NCBI RefSeq assembly: GCF_003086295.3
Contig: NC_092053.1
Location: 118,502,445-118,566,444, forward strand
Direction: 5' to 3'
DNA: 64,000 nt
Source: Arachis hypogaea
Lineage: Eukaryota; Streptophyta; Magnoliopsida; Fabales; Fabaceae
Made by a program: the position numbers and the translations under genes. Shown here in pieces: positions 45,055 to 56,941 of the stretch (the first letter of the stretch is position 1; each line of letters begins with the position of its first letter). The notes below the pieces were generated by a model. That model did not search any database. It was given only the letters and a program-made list of their open reading frames with translations, and was not told the origin of the DNA.

Positions 45055-45200
45055 GATAATAAAGATATTTTCTTAAATTAGTATAATTGTGTATTATTCA
45101 TTAAATATTAATTATAATATTGTAATATAATTATAATAAAGATATTTTTTTAAAATAAATTTATTTAGAGAAATATAAATTGGTTATTAATAACCGGTGC

Positions 45201-45249
<49 letters not shown>

Positions 45250-45407
45250 GGATAATGAATAAGAATTAATTATATCAATATTTTTAAAATTAATATAATT
45301 AAAATTACTAAAAATATTTAAAATCAACGTGCGTTATTAATATCATAAGATTTGATCATTTTATGATTAGAATCAAATATTCTTCTCATGATTATCACAA
45401 CCGGTGC

Positions 45408-45455
<48 letters not shown>

Positions 45456-45605
45456 AAGTATTTTTAATTGACAATTAATAAGTAATTTAATAATGCATTA
45501 AATATTAATTTGATATAATTATAATGAAGATATGTTCCTAAATTAGTATAATTATGTATTATTTATTAAATATTAATTATAATATAATTATAATAAATAT
45601 ATTTT
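45055..45605. repeat. Imperfect direct duplication with two (ATT)n microsatellites
   Basis: Two ATT runs (about 45202-45250 and 45409-45453) both start after AACCGGTGCC. A flanking segment with TAAATTAGTATAATT and TATTAATTATAAT phrases occurs at about 45060-45140 and again at 45535-45600. Confidence 0.7.
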
Positions 45606-45938
45606 ATATAAAATAATTTAGAATAGAAAAGATTGTATTTATTTTGGAGGAAAAACAGAATCATGAGAGATCGACACCTCACCTTCATTAGTTAGAGAAA
45701 AATCCAATTTTAGTATATTAAGTAGATATCATTAATACACATGACAATCAGCAATTTGCAGCAGATAAACATAAAAAAAATATATTTTATTATTAAATCT
45801 AAATTTTTTAGAGGAGAGAGAAAGAGAACATACTTGCATACTGCATAGTAATTGTCGGCGAATTTTTTACTCGAAGAAATTTTCACCAATAAAAAATTAG
45901 AAAAATATAGGATACCGATATATTATCTGTCAACTTGT

Positions 45939-46515
45939 TAGGGGTAAACATAGATTATAAGTACTCGATTACCTGTCTAAACCCGAATCGAACCAATTAA
46001 ATTGGTTCTAAAACCAATGAGTAATCGGGTCCAATCCAAACTAAATCAATGACTATCTCTAGTAATTAATTCGAATAACGGTTCTAGCTGTGCAAAATTC
46101 GAACCAACTCATAGACCTGACTATATATTAATTAAATAAAAAGCTAAAAATTTAATATATATATATATATATATATATATGCCTTTTAATATGTTTGGAT
46201 TTTAATGTCTATAGTGTTTAATATATTTGAATTTTATTGTATTTAGTTTTTAATGTATTTGGTATTTAACTTGTCTGGATTATTTCTATTAATATTACAT
46301 GTTTATTGTCCTTACAGAATTTTTAAGATAAAAATTTTATTTTTTTATTTTTTTTTATGAATTTCTGTTTCATCGATATCCAATTACCTGTTGTTTTGGT
46401 TCGGATACACACACAAAAAAATACAAATTCGAACCAAACCGAACTAATTACAATTCAATTGGTTCGGTTTTAATTAACCTTAAATCCGAACCAACCCGAC
46501 CCGTGCTCACCCCTA
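45939..46515. mobile_element. Possible hAT-like MITE remnant
   Basis: It has inverted ends TAGGGGTAAACA (left) and the complement of TAGGGGTGAGCACGGG (right). Inverted GAACCAA/TTGGTTC phrases occur inside. The expected 8-bp duplication was not found, so the call is tentative. It includes an (AT)n run near 46158-46182. Confidence 0.35.
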
Positions 46516-47970
46516 TTTATTTAATAAAAATATTTTTCTTGGCTTATTATGAAAGTGTCTTTGCCAATAATAATTAATTATTATATTTTAATTACAATTA
46601 GCATTGATACATCCAGGAGATACATCTGCAAAGACACTTTTATTAGACACAGTCATAAAAAAGACATTTTCATTAAACACATCTACAAAGACATTTTCAT
46701 TAAATACAATTATAAATAAGAGTTGACAGAAATTGGTAAAATTCTTATTGATTACGTAGTATAATTATAAAAAAATTTTACCCTTATTAACAAGCAAATA
46801 TCAAGAGAAAAATTTTACAAACAGCTATAATTTTAAGATTTCATTTTAAAGAAAAAAATATACAATCATGATTTCATTTGTTGATGAAAAAAGTTTACTA
46901 ACAAAAAATTTTCAGAACATAACTAGTAAAATTTTTTTAAAATTTACTTCATTTATATAACTTAATAACATTTTGATTTTTTATCTCACATTCCTATCAA
47001 TTCACTTATTATACTCTAATTAGTCCCACTTATTAATGATATTAATTATAATATTATATCCCTAATTATTAGACATTTTTATAATTACTACTTAATATTC
47101 TCTTTTATAATTTGAATTTTATATTTAAAAAATAATAAATACAAATAATAATAAAAAACTATAATAATAATATTCATTAAATAACTTTAATTGTAATTGA
47201 TTTTTAATTCCTTTATTTATTTCATTTATTATCATTCGAGGAGTTAGCAAATGTAAAAGCCTTATTTAATAGGTTTATCATTGTTAGAAGAATCATAAAG
47301 GCCGTATACTCTCTAAGAGGCCAAAAATCACAACTCTAGATCACAAACACAATTGGGATAAGCCAAGAAAATTTATAAGAAGTCGTCTTTATCATTGCAA
47401 ATAATATGACATTTGAATTTGACCTTAATACGGTACCTGTGTCAGAAGGAGTTAAAGAATAATTTGAACAACATATGGACTCACCCGATGAGATTGTTGC
47501 CAATCAACCAATTTTTGAGAATATGAACACACTAGCTTTGATGAGGTATGATAATAAACTGATTTAATTTTTTTGTGTTTTTATATGCATTTAAAATTAT
47601 ACTATACTAACTAAGCTGATCCGCATAACATTAATAAGTTCATATACATAACATCCATAATCTTCTAATAGTATAAAGAGCATGGGTTATTCAGCCACAT
47701 GTTGCTTCCTTAGCTCTTTGGAGCTCAAAATGTATACGTGTCGTCTCCTTAGTTTTTTGGAATAAAAAACAAAGGATAAGGCTTGGTTCATTGATCTTCC
47801 GTATAATCACTCTCTCTCTCTTCGAAACCCTAATGCCTCAAAGTTCTCTATATCCCTCCCAAACGTAGCAACAATGAAATGAGCAGAGAAAGAGGGCGAT
47901 GTGGAGTCAAAGAGGCGAGATAAACCATAACGGGGTCGAGGAGGGCTCGACGGGAAGGGAGTTCTCCTTC
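46516..47970. other. AT-rich DNA with a short exon-like piece
   Basis: From 47408 a frame reads MTFEFDLNTVPVSEGVKE, a TAA, then FEQHMDSPDEIVANQPIFEN and onward to a GT. It looks like a decayed first exon but I do not recognise it. The rest shows no coding signal. From 47780 a CT-rich tract resembles a 5' UTR. Confidence 0.35.
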
Positions 47971-48420
47971 TGAGGCAGTGAGTGTGACTTCTGGCTGGTG
48001 TGTTCTCTTTCTCTATATGGCCTACTTCCTCTTAGAGTTTTTTTTATTTTGTTTCAGGTATTATCCGCGAAGTCGTTTTGTCCCAAAACGACAATTTCAA
48101 GAACCACTACTTCATATTGAGTGATGATGCCGTGAAACCCGTACCCTACGCTCGCGGGCGCCCCAGCGGAGAAGGTAGCAGCAGTTCTGGTTCCTCTCAC
48201 CGCAAGCGCACCAAATTTCTTCATCATTTCAAGTGAGATTTTTGTTTTTTGCTTTTAAAGTTAACATTGTTGGAAATTATAAGCTCAAGTTGTATGATTT
48301 TTGTTTATTGGCTTGCTGATGGAATGTTTTGGTCCAAGCATAGTGACATGGGGAAGATGGATTTGATTCTAGCTATGAGGGAGAGGGCAAAGGTGAATGC
48401 GATGAATCTGACGTAGCAAA
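47971..48420 (+). pseudogene. Gene-like fragment, function unknown
   Basis: A CT-rich, GC-moderate leader (from about 47800) is followed by TTTGTTTCAG (ending 48057) and an open frame of about 58 codons to 48234. It reads IIREVVLSQNDNFKNHYFIL, then SDDAVKPVPYARGRPSGEGS, then a Ser-rich and basic tail. A second open piece near 48348-48415 reads GKMDLILAMRERAKVNAMNL. GC content and composition suggest former exons. I cannot assign a family, and stops or missing starts mean it is unlikely to be intact. Confidence 0.35.
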
Positions 48421-48720
48421 AGTAGATCAAAGGATTAAAATGGATCTCACGGAGGATTTATTGCATATGGTATGCCCCTCATTTTTAAGTCAATTTGAGA
48501 TGTTAATGGTTTTAAAATTATCCACTCATGCCTACCCCTTAAATACAGGTTTTCTCATTTTTGGATACTCCCAATCTATGCAAAGCTACCAGGGTTTGTA
48601 CATAGTAGAGCCCCTGATAAGCATAATCACGGGTGCTCCATTTAGATTTCTAGCTGTTTCTGAAAATCACAATTCTAGATACATCTACACGGTATCTTTG
48701 CCAACTGATTGAGATTCTTT

Positions 48721-49371
48721 TTTTTTTATTTGGAGGTGAATGATGGGTTGGAATGAACTACAAATTACTAAGAGTTTTAGATTTAGAATGTAATGAATGT
48801 GTTGATTTTGGAATGTGATTTCTCATTGGTAGTTATTATTTGTGTCTTTGCAGTGGGAGAAGTGTGAGGCTCTGTAAGTTAAGTGTTTTTGGAATCTGTT
48901 ATTGTTGTTTGTACTTTCGTTTCTGAGCATGATGTTCATATGGTTTGTTTTAATGTTTGTTGTTGGCCGCAGATGGTGAGGAGTGACAGATTTAAGATCA
49001 GGTAACGTTGCAAAAACAGTATCTACATAGGACTATGAAAAAAGATCTCAGAAAAATCTTCATTGAGATGATTGAAAGGTGTTGACAATGGCCCAATATA
49101 AGTTTATCTCACTGATATCAAATGGCACTCCCTAGGTGTTTAATAGAAAGGTTTCTTTTTTAATTCTAACTTTTTTAAATTGTTATTTATTTTTTTAATG
49201 CATTGGTTTGTTGGATGATACTCTTTTCGAGGATTGGAAGGGCGGAGACGGTAAGGCCTCTACTTTGGTAAAGGTCTTGATTTTAACTGTTTATGTGATC
49301 TCTTCAGATTTGTGTCTTTATCGTGACCTGAGAAAAAAGAGATTGATGTCATGATAGATCTGTATCATTAT
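48721..49371. other. T-rich intron-like or intergenic DNA
   Basis: T-rich sequence of intron type with a possible mini-exon (ATGGTGAGGAGTGACAG at 48973) between AG and GT borders. No family recognised. Confidence 0.35.
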
Positions 49372-50515
49372 CTTGTGAATAATTGACTTTAGCTTTGCTT
49401 TGCTTAAGGATTTTATCTTAAAAATACATTGCTGCTTGGTTTTAGAAAAAGGGAAGAATAATATTTTTTAAATTTGTTTTTCCATCTGTGATGTGTTAAA
49501 CGTGTAATATTTGGTTAGTTCATTATTACTGTCAATTTGTTTTATAGGTGCCTTTTCATCTTCTTCTAAATCTATATGAATTTACTGTTACTTTAGCTGC
49601 AATCCTTTTGGTATATGGTTATGCTTATTAATCTGTTGTGTTCTCTTATGATTTTATTCGATGTGTTTTGAGTAAATACACATGAACTAACTCTACTGCT
49701 TTCGTTCTTACAATGCTTTTTGTTTCGGTCTTCTTCCTATCTTTTTGAAGTTGGCATTTTATTGATGGGTTATTGCCTTATGTATTTTAAATTTTTCTAA
49801 TAGTAGTTTTATATTCTTTTAATTTGAGAGTGACTCTACTATTATATTTTTCAAGATGTATTTTCAGCATGTTTCAAAATCTTGGTTTTAATTTTCACAT
49901 AACTTCTGTAGAACATATATTTTGAATAAATTATTGACTGAGATTTAGTAACTGATTCTTTTAGAGACATGATTTACTATCTCCTTTTCAGTATCTCCTT
50001 TGTATTCTTTTATGAAAGGTTCTATTTTTAGGGTTTCTCTTTTTCCTTTCTCGATTTCACGCCTTGAGCTACTAGGATCTCTTATGCTTTCTTTAATATT
50101 AATATTGCAAGATAAATTAGGCTTTAAGATGTGACAAATGTTATTAGTTTTATCAATTCTTATGTATAATTGACTTTAGCTTTGCTTTGGTTAAGAATTT
50201 TGTCTTTAAAATAAAAATATTTTGCTGCTTGGTTTAGAAAAAAAGAAGAATCATTTTTTAGAATTTTGAACTGACTTATGATTTTTTTTATTAAATTTGC
50301 TGTTTTTTCATCTGTGATGTGTTAAACGTGTATTTTTTGTTGGGTTGTTGTTATTATCCATCTGTTTTACAGGTGCCTTTTCATTTTCTTCTAAATCTAC
50401 ATCAATTTACATTTTAATTGTAATCTTTTGGTAAATGATTATATTTATTGATGAAATGTGTTTTATTGGAATTTTACTTAACCTGTTTTGAGTAAATACA
50501 TATGAACTACATGTT
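49372..50515. repeat. Diverged direct duplication of about 330 bp, 790 bp apart
   Basis: Copy 1 (about 49372-49691) and copy 2 (about 50162-50515) share the same sequence blocks in the same order: AATTGACTTTAGCTTTGCTT, CATCTGTGATGTGTTAAACG, AGGTGCCTTTTCAT, CTTCTAAATCTA and TTTTGAGTAAATACA. Many indels separate them, so the duplication is old. Confidence 0.75.
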
Positions 50516-53500
50516 CTTTTTTTATATTTTTTTGTTTTGATTTCTATTTGTGTTATTACTTTTTATTGTATTGATTTGTAGTCATAAATAGTTTTGGCTG
50601 AAAATTTTGATATAGTTGTGAAAAGATTAATTCAAACTTTATTTTTCCATTCTTCTTTGTGGTTTTTTTTTGTTGAGTAATGATTTTTTTTTTTTGAGAA
50701 TCAAATACTACAACTTTTGAGATGAGTCCGATGATTTTTTTGAACTCTCCGAGTTTGGGATTATGGGATTGATCAGTTAGTTGAGATGTTCATGCCACTT
50801 TTTTTCTGTGAAGTTTGAATGTTTGATTCTTTTGCTATATTTTTTAAAATAAAATTAATAAAAAATTTATCTTTATTTGTTACTTTCTTTTTATATCTTC
50901 ATTCCTTGATTGCATTTTTTTTTCTTTAGCACAATTTTTGAACTTTATTGATGGCCACTTTCTTCTTGGGTATTTAACTACATAGATAATTAATTTGTGT
51001 GTATCTTCATTGGGAATATGATATATTTTTCATTGGAAATCTAATTATATAGGAAGCCTAATATAGGTGTCATCATCTAAGTCTACCACTCCTGCTACGC
51101 ATAGGTTTTCTTTTTATTTTGGTTCTCACTTTTCTCTGTGTGTTACCTCGTGTTTTTCTTATCTTTCTCATCTCTCCTCTTGTCATCCGATCCTCTTTCT
51201 TGCTCATATCTATTGATGTTAGCTTACTTTTATATAGAGGATAACTGATAGGGGCGGCTGTTTACTGCATATATCTATTTGTGTATCTATTGCTGTTAGC
51301 CTAGGGTCTATGGAGGAGATTACTTATCACTTATTGGCTCCTTAGTTGCAGGTGCAAATATCTTTCACTAGATATCTGAGGTCACCAAATATCAGGAAGG
51401 TGATGATTTCGAGAATTTGTATGATCAAATCGTTGAAAGTAAAGAGGTTAGAGAAGGCTGTATTTAAATTAGAAGTAGTATTCATTGGGAATATGATATA
51501 TATTTTCATAATTATTTATTGATGTGCTAAATTTGGTTTCAATTATTTTGAATTTTTTAAATTAGAAGTATGTTATTGGACTTTGAGAAGGCTATATTGA
51601 GGATGAACAAAAGGAAAAAAGCTCTGTTGAAGAAGTTGAGAAGGTGCTTGAAGATTGAGTTTGTTGAATTCGTTGAGGATGATACTACATCTATACAAGG
51701 GGTTAAGTGACATGGGTCTTCATGTCATTTACCTACCTAAAGCTACTGATTAGGACTTATATAGGGCAATAGATATGGGTTGTACAATTAGTGTGCACTT
51801 TTTTTGTAACAATATAAAGTCTCCTGGTTGTGTCCATGTAATAGGAGTTGATATTTGAATTTTGGGGTGTACCTTTTGGTTGGTCTTATTGCTTATGTAA
51901 TGCATCAATTGCTTAGATGTTTGCATCAATTACTAGGATGTGGACATTAGATCATTAGCCTATAGGCAAAGTTAAGTACGTAGTTCTTTATGTTTGTAGA
52001 CTGTGTTTGTGAAATTCAATAAAATGCGTAGCTCTCATTGCTTTATGTTATCATATTCTTAATTTTTAATTTATTTGGTTGTGTTTCACTCTTGGACCTA
52101 TATTTTATTTGGTGACATTTATTTAATTATTTTCTTGTGTTTCACTTTTTTTTCATTTAAATTCTCACTACCCCTACCATTATCCTTCTTTTATCCTATA
52201 TTAGAGTAGCTATGATAGTATAAAAAAAAAAGTAGCTATAATAGTTTAAAAAAAAAGGTAAATTAAATTCTTGAAAAGTATCAAAATTTTTGAATGAGCT
52301 TTTTTTCAACTTCTTTCATAATATCAATGTAGTTTGCATTGTAGGTTGCATACATAAAACTATGTAGTCAGGTTATTTCTTCTATTTATTTCTTTTGTCT
52401 TCTCTATTTACTTCTTCTCCTATTAAACTTATATGAATTAATTCTATGTCCAACAACAATATCATGGATAAATCATTCATAATTGCTATAAATAATAGAA
52501 GAGTTGCAATGTTTAGAAAAAGAGACAAGACATTTGCACTAAGAAATGGTTAGTTTGAAAAATATATTTTTTTTTGTTATCATAAATAATAATTTAGTTT
52601 TGTTCTTATTTTATTATTTTCTAACTTTTTATTTAGTTAATATATTACTTGAGTTACATGAAGGTATCATTTATGATTATTTGAATGATATATCCACAAC
52701 TTCTATTGAGATCTAGGTATATATTGGTTGATGTTTATTTTCTTTGTTTGTTTTTCTCTAAATACATTGGTTGTGTGACACTTTCAATGATGTAGTCACA
52801 AACTTTGTTGATGTCAACGATCATTTGGTGTTTGCACCAAGTGAAATTAAAGATATGTAATTAGTTTTGAGCACTAAATTTATATTTTTTTTGTTTTTCC
52901 CTTTGTGTTGTTGATTTGCATAATTTTGAAGTGTGTAATATATAATATTTCTTCTAGTGTTACTCTTTGTGAGTGTTATAGTTACTTCTGTAATTTTAGT
53001 AATGTATATATTATAAAAATTGATAAAACATATATTTCCTTTTTTGTGTTATCTATTCTAAAATTATTAGCAATAACCTATTCTATTTGTTGCTTATTCT
53101 TTTTCCTGACTCTGTAGCCAACAATATCATTAGTCAGATATTTACAGTTGCTAGAAAGAGTAGAAAACATGCAACGGAGAGGAAAAAAGATGAGGCATCT
53201 ACAATAATAAATTGTTAGTTGATTCCTATGTCTATTACTGTTTATTCAATTAATGATGTATTGCCTATCTTTACGTGGGTTCATACATCTTAAAATTTTT
53301 TTTTGTTTCCAATTAGAGAGAGAAATATATGGTTCAGCTAAACTCGGTCTTATTAGTTGTGGTATGTGATTATATTTGTATTTATTTTGTTTTGGATACA
53401 TACTTTTGTTCGTTTAGGTATCTATTTATTTATTTAACTAAATACATTCATTGATTTAGATGAAGATATTATGTAGGAGACTCTCAGTGATGTATTCACA

Positions 53501-53520
53501 ACCCCTATTCACAACCCGTT
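50516..53520. other. T-rich intron-like DNA with exon scraps
   Basis: A piece near 51565-51660 reads in one frame GYIEDEQKEKSSVEEVEKVL. Short acidic pieces recur near 52640-52720 and 53455-53520. None is recognisable. The composition resembles long introns. Confidence 0.4.
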
Positions 53521-54604
53521 GACAGAACCTTTCGAGATTTAATGAGTTTGAATACACCTTCAGCTCGTGATATTCCTTTTGGTGGGAAGGTTGTTGTTCT
53601 TGCTGGTGATTGTAGACAAGTGTTACCAGTTATTCCAAAAGGGACTCATGCTGAAATAGTTATGGCCTTCATTAATTCTTCGATTCTTTGGAAATATTCT
53701 AAAGTCATGTGGTTAACAAAAAATTTTTGATTGCAAAGTGACTCTTTTGTGTCAAATTTTGACGAGGTTAAAGAATTCTCAGATTGAATTTTAAAAATTG
53801 GTGAAGGTTCTTGTGGGGTTCAAAAAGAGGATGAAATTATTGTTGATATGCCAAGTGATTTGCTTATTTCTTCGACTGATAATCCTATTCAAGATATTGT
53901 TTTAGCTATATATTCAGATATTCATATCAATCATGGCAATGCTTTGTATTTCCAAGAACGTGTCATAGTTGCCCCTACTGTTGATATTGTACAGCAGATA
54001 AATAATTTTGTTGTTGATACTATTTCTGGATCAGAAAAAGTTTATAAGTTCTAACTCTGTGTGTCAAAGTGATTATCAAAATGGGATTGAAGTTGATTGG
54101 TTGACAACTAAGTTTTTAAATCAGATTACGTGTTCAGAAATACCGAAACATGTTCTTAAATTGAAAAAAGGTGCTCCTATTATTTTGCTAAGGAACATTG
54201 ATCAGGCAAATGGATTGTGTAATGGAACTTGACTCTTTGTTCAAGATCTTAGAGATAACATTATTGGTGCTGAGGTTGTTTCTGAAAGTAACGTTGGAGG
54301 CAAAGTTTTTATTCCTCGGATGAATTTGGTACCGAATGATCCTAGTATCCCATTCAAATTTCAGCGTCGGCAGTTTTCAGTTAGTCTTTGTTTTGCAATG
54401 ACTATTAATAAGATTCAAGGATAAACTTTATCTCTGGTTGGTATTTATCTACGACGTCCTGTTTTTTCTCATGGATAATTATATGTTGCCATATCTAGAG
54501 TGACAAAAAGATTAAGATTGAAGATATTATTGGCTAATGAAGATGATGAATGTTGCAACTTGACATCAAACGCTGTTTACAAGGAAGTTTTTCAAAATAT
54601 ATAA
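53521..54604 (+). pseudogene. PIF1-like DNA helicase, C-terminal part (Helitron type), broken
   Basis: Helitron transposons encode a Rep-helicase protein whose helicase half is of the PIF1 family. The fragment begins at DRTFRDLMSLNT (53521), so the Walker A (ATP-binding) part and Rep domain are missing. Seen in order: GGKVVVLAGDCRQVLPVIPK (motif with GD.RQ), ALYFQERVIVAPT, LKLKKGAPIILLRNIDQANG (about 54151-54210), FIPRMNLVPNDP, FKFQRRQFSVSLCFAMTINK (motif V region) and LYVAISRVTKR (motif VI). Stops at about 53728, 53785, 54230, 54422 and 54477, and one frame slip near 54045, disable it. Several stops sit where CAA or CGA would be expected, typical of methylated-cytosine decay. The final residues before TAA at 54602 look like a natural C-terminus. 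Confidence 0.85.
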
Positions 54605-55384
54605 GTTGATAAGTGGTTTATTCAAAGTTTAATTACTTTGTCATTTCCTATATTTTTATTGAATTTTCAATTAGGTCCTTATATTTTTTTTCTTTTTAAT
54701 TGAGGCGCTATACTGGTAAAACTATAGAGACCGCTACGTAATTAAACTTTTATTAATACGAAAGTTTTGTTTCCTTTATAATTGTTTTTAGAAGGGTATG
54801 TTTGTGTTCCTTTTAGTAGTTGGTTGTTATATTTTTCGTTCTCATAAAGTATCTTCATTGTCTTTTTTTTCCTTTTCTTCAACTTAATTAATAATAATGG
54901 CTTTTAAATTTAATATTTTTAGATCTATTTTAATTATTTCATATAGTTTAATAAATAAAAATATATAGTATTTAAAAATGATGTTATATTAATAAAAGAT
55001 GAAGTGGTTTGTTATAAAATTTTAATTTATTTTATAAATATTCTAAATACTAAACTTCAATTCAATTCTAAAATTTTATTAATTCATTTTAAATACTAAA
55101 ATTTAATTCATTTCTGATTGAACTTTAATTCGTCATAAAATTCAATTTACTTCTATATAATTAATATAATATTGACTATTCTATTTTATTTTTGTATATT
55201 ATTTTATTTTTGATTGAGTAAAAAAATATTGATGTGATAGAAAAATCTCAATTGGATTCTTTTTCCGATAAAAAGGTTATCCCTAACCCTCACTCACTTT
55301 TTATGCCCTTCCTATTTTCCACTTTCTTACCCCATATCCTATAAACCCCTTTTCACTCCCCTTCTTATTTCAAGTGATGTTCGT
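54605..55384. other. AT-rich DNA with a MITE remnant
   Basis: 54640-54745 contains TTTTCAATTAGGTCC and inverted counterparts, a decayed relative of the foldback at 29752-29957. No gene seen. Confidence 0.45.
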
Positions 55385-56941
55385 TATGGGTGTTCGTGGT
55401 GCGGTTTGGTTTGGTTTTATAGAGAAAAGTCATCCGATTCAATTAATTAATTAAACTGCGGTTCGGTTTGATTCGGTTTTTTATCGAGACCATCCGAACC
55501 AAACCAAACCAATTGAAATCGGTTTGGTTTGGTTCAGTTTGTTCGGTTTTTCAATTAATTTTAGAAAAAAAAGTTTAAAAATTGCAAGAACTGTTAGAGC
55601 CAAGACCGAAGTATAAAAAAATAGTAAAATTGCTATGAAGGCTGTGTCATTCATGACAAATTAGTGGAACTTATTTAGTAAAAATCAAGTTCAATTAATC
55701 ATGAAAATGAGCAAGATTGAGGGCTGAGAGTGGAGCAAACTAGCTAAAAATAGTCTGCAATAATACAATAGAATAACTAAGATAGTTCAAAGTTCAACAA
55801 ATCAAAGGAAAGATTGGCGTTGTGTAAGTATGGATCTGCACCATTATATGTTTCTTTTGCCCAATCCTCCAAATTATGTATATCATATATTCCCAATTTT
55901 CCATTACTCTAAGGATCACAACCCCTTCATCTTCGTGTCGCCAATAGAAGCTTAAAAATTCAACCCACCAAAAGGATAAAACAACCAAATTAAAAGAACC
56001 CCATTTACGAATACATAGAAAACCGAATAGAACAAAAAATGAACAAAAAGTAGAGAATTAAGCAGTTAGAATTGGCTATATAAAAACAGAGGTAAGAATA
56101 AAAATTACAACAAAAACTACACGTAACTAATAATCAGATTAAAATCAACAAGAACAAAAATAATGAAATTAAACAATCAGAGCTATCAACAAATAATCCT
56201 AACAAATAATCAGATTAAAATCAACAAAAAGAAAAACCATGAAATTAAACAATCAGAGCCATCAGCAAATAATCCTAACAAAAATCAGCAAGTAACAAAT
56301 GATAGATTAAAAATAGAATTATGACAATAAATTATAACAAATAAAAAGGATTTAAAAACAGAATTAAGAAAAAATAAAAAAACCCTAAGAGAAGGAAAGA
56401 TGCAGCGATGGAGGCGGAGAGACTGGACGGTGGCGGAGAGGCTGGATGTTGTACGACTGGACAACTGGCAAACCGCGATAGAGCACGACGGCACTGAGAA
56501 GTGAGAATGGATGGAGGCTGACTTACTACAACGAAGCATACGTTGCTGCTGGACGGCGTGAGGCTTCAACGGACGGCGGCAGAGAGGACTAGGATTGAGA
56601 GAGGAGAATGGAGTGGAATCTGAGACTGTGTGAGTGAGAGAGGAGTTTCTGGCTTTCTGGTTTCTACGGCGTGAGTGACTGAGTGAGAGAGAGAGTAGTG
56701 TATCTGTAAAGTGTTTTAGGGTTGGTTTAGGTTGAGTGGGGGTAAGACTAACTTATATAGTTATATGTATTTACCAGTTTGGTTCAGGTTTTTAGTGTTA
56801 GAACCAAAAACCAAACCGAACCGAACAAAAAATTGCAAAATTTCATTTTTTCGGTTTTTTTAGTTTTTGATTTTTTTGGTTATCGATTTTTTGGTTCGGT
56901 TGATCGGTTTTGTTCGAATTGGATCGGTTTTGAACACCCTA
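55385..56941. mobile_element. Non-autonomous hAT-like element (1557 bp)
   Basis: The ends are TATGGGTGTTCG at the left and the complement of TAGGGTGTTCAAAACCG at the right. Sub-terminal repeats of CGGTTTGGTTTGG and its complement fill about 150 bp at each end. Flanks ATGTTCGT (55377-55384) and TTGTTCGC (56942-56949) match at 6 of 8 positions, as for an old 8-bp duplication. The interior holds a GC-richer GGCGGAGAG segment (about 56400-56620) and no transposase motif. Confidence 0.6.

Noticed and set aside
48440..48712. 90-codon plus-strand frame
   Set aside because: Crosses a likely GT splice border and then reads intron-like sequence; no homology recognised.
56285..56569. 94-codon minus-strand frame inside the hAT-like element
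   Set aside because: Low-complexity Ser-rich text with no transposase motif.
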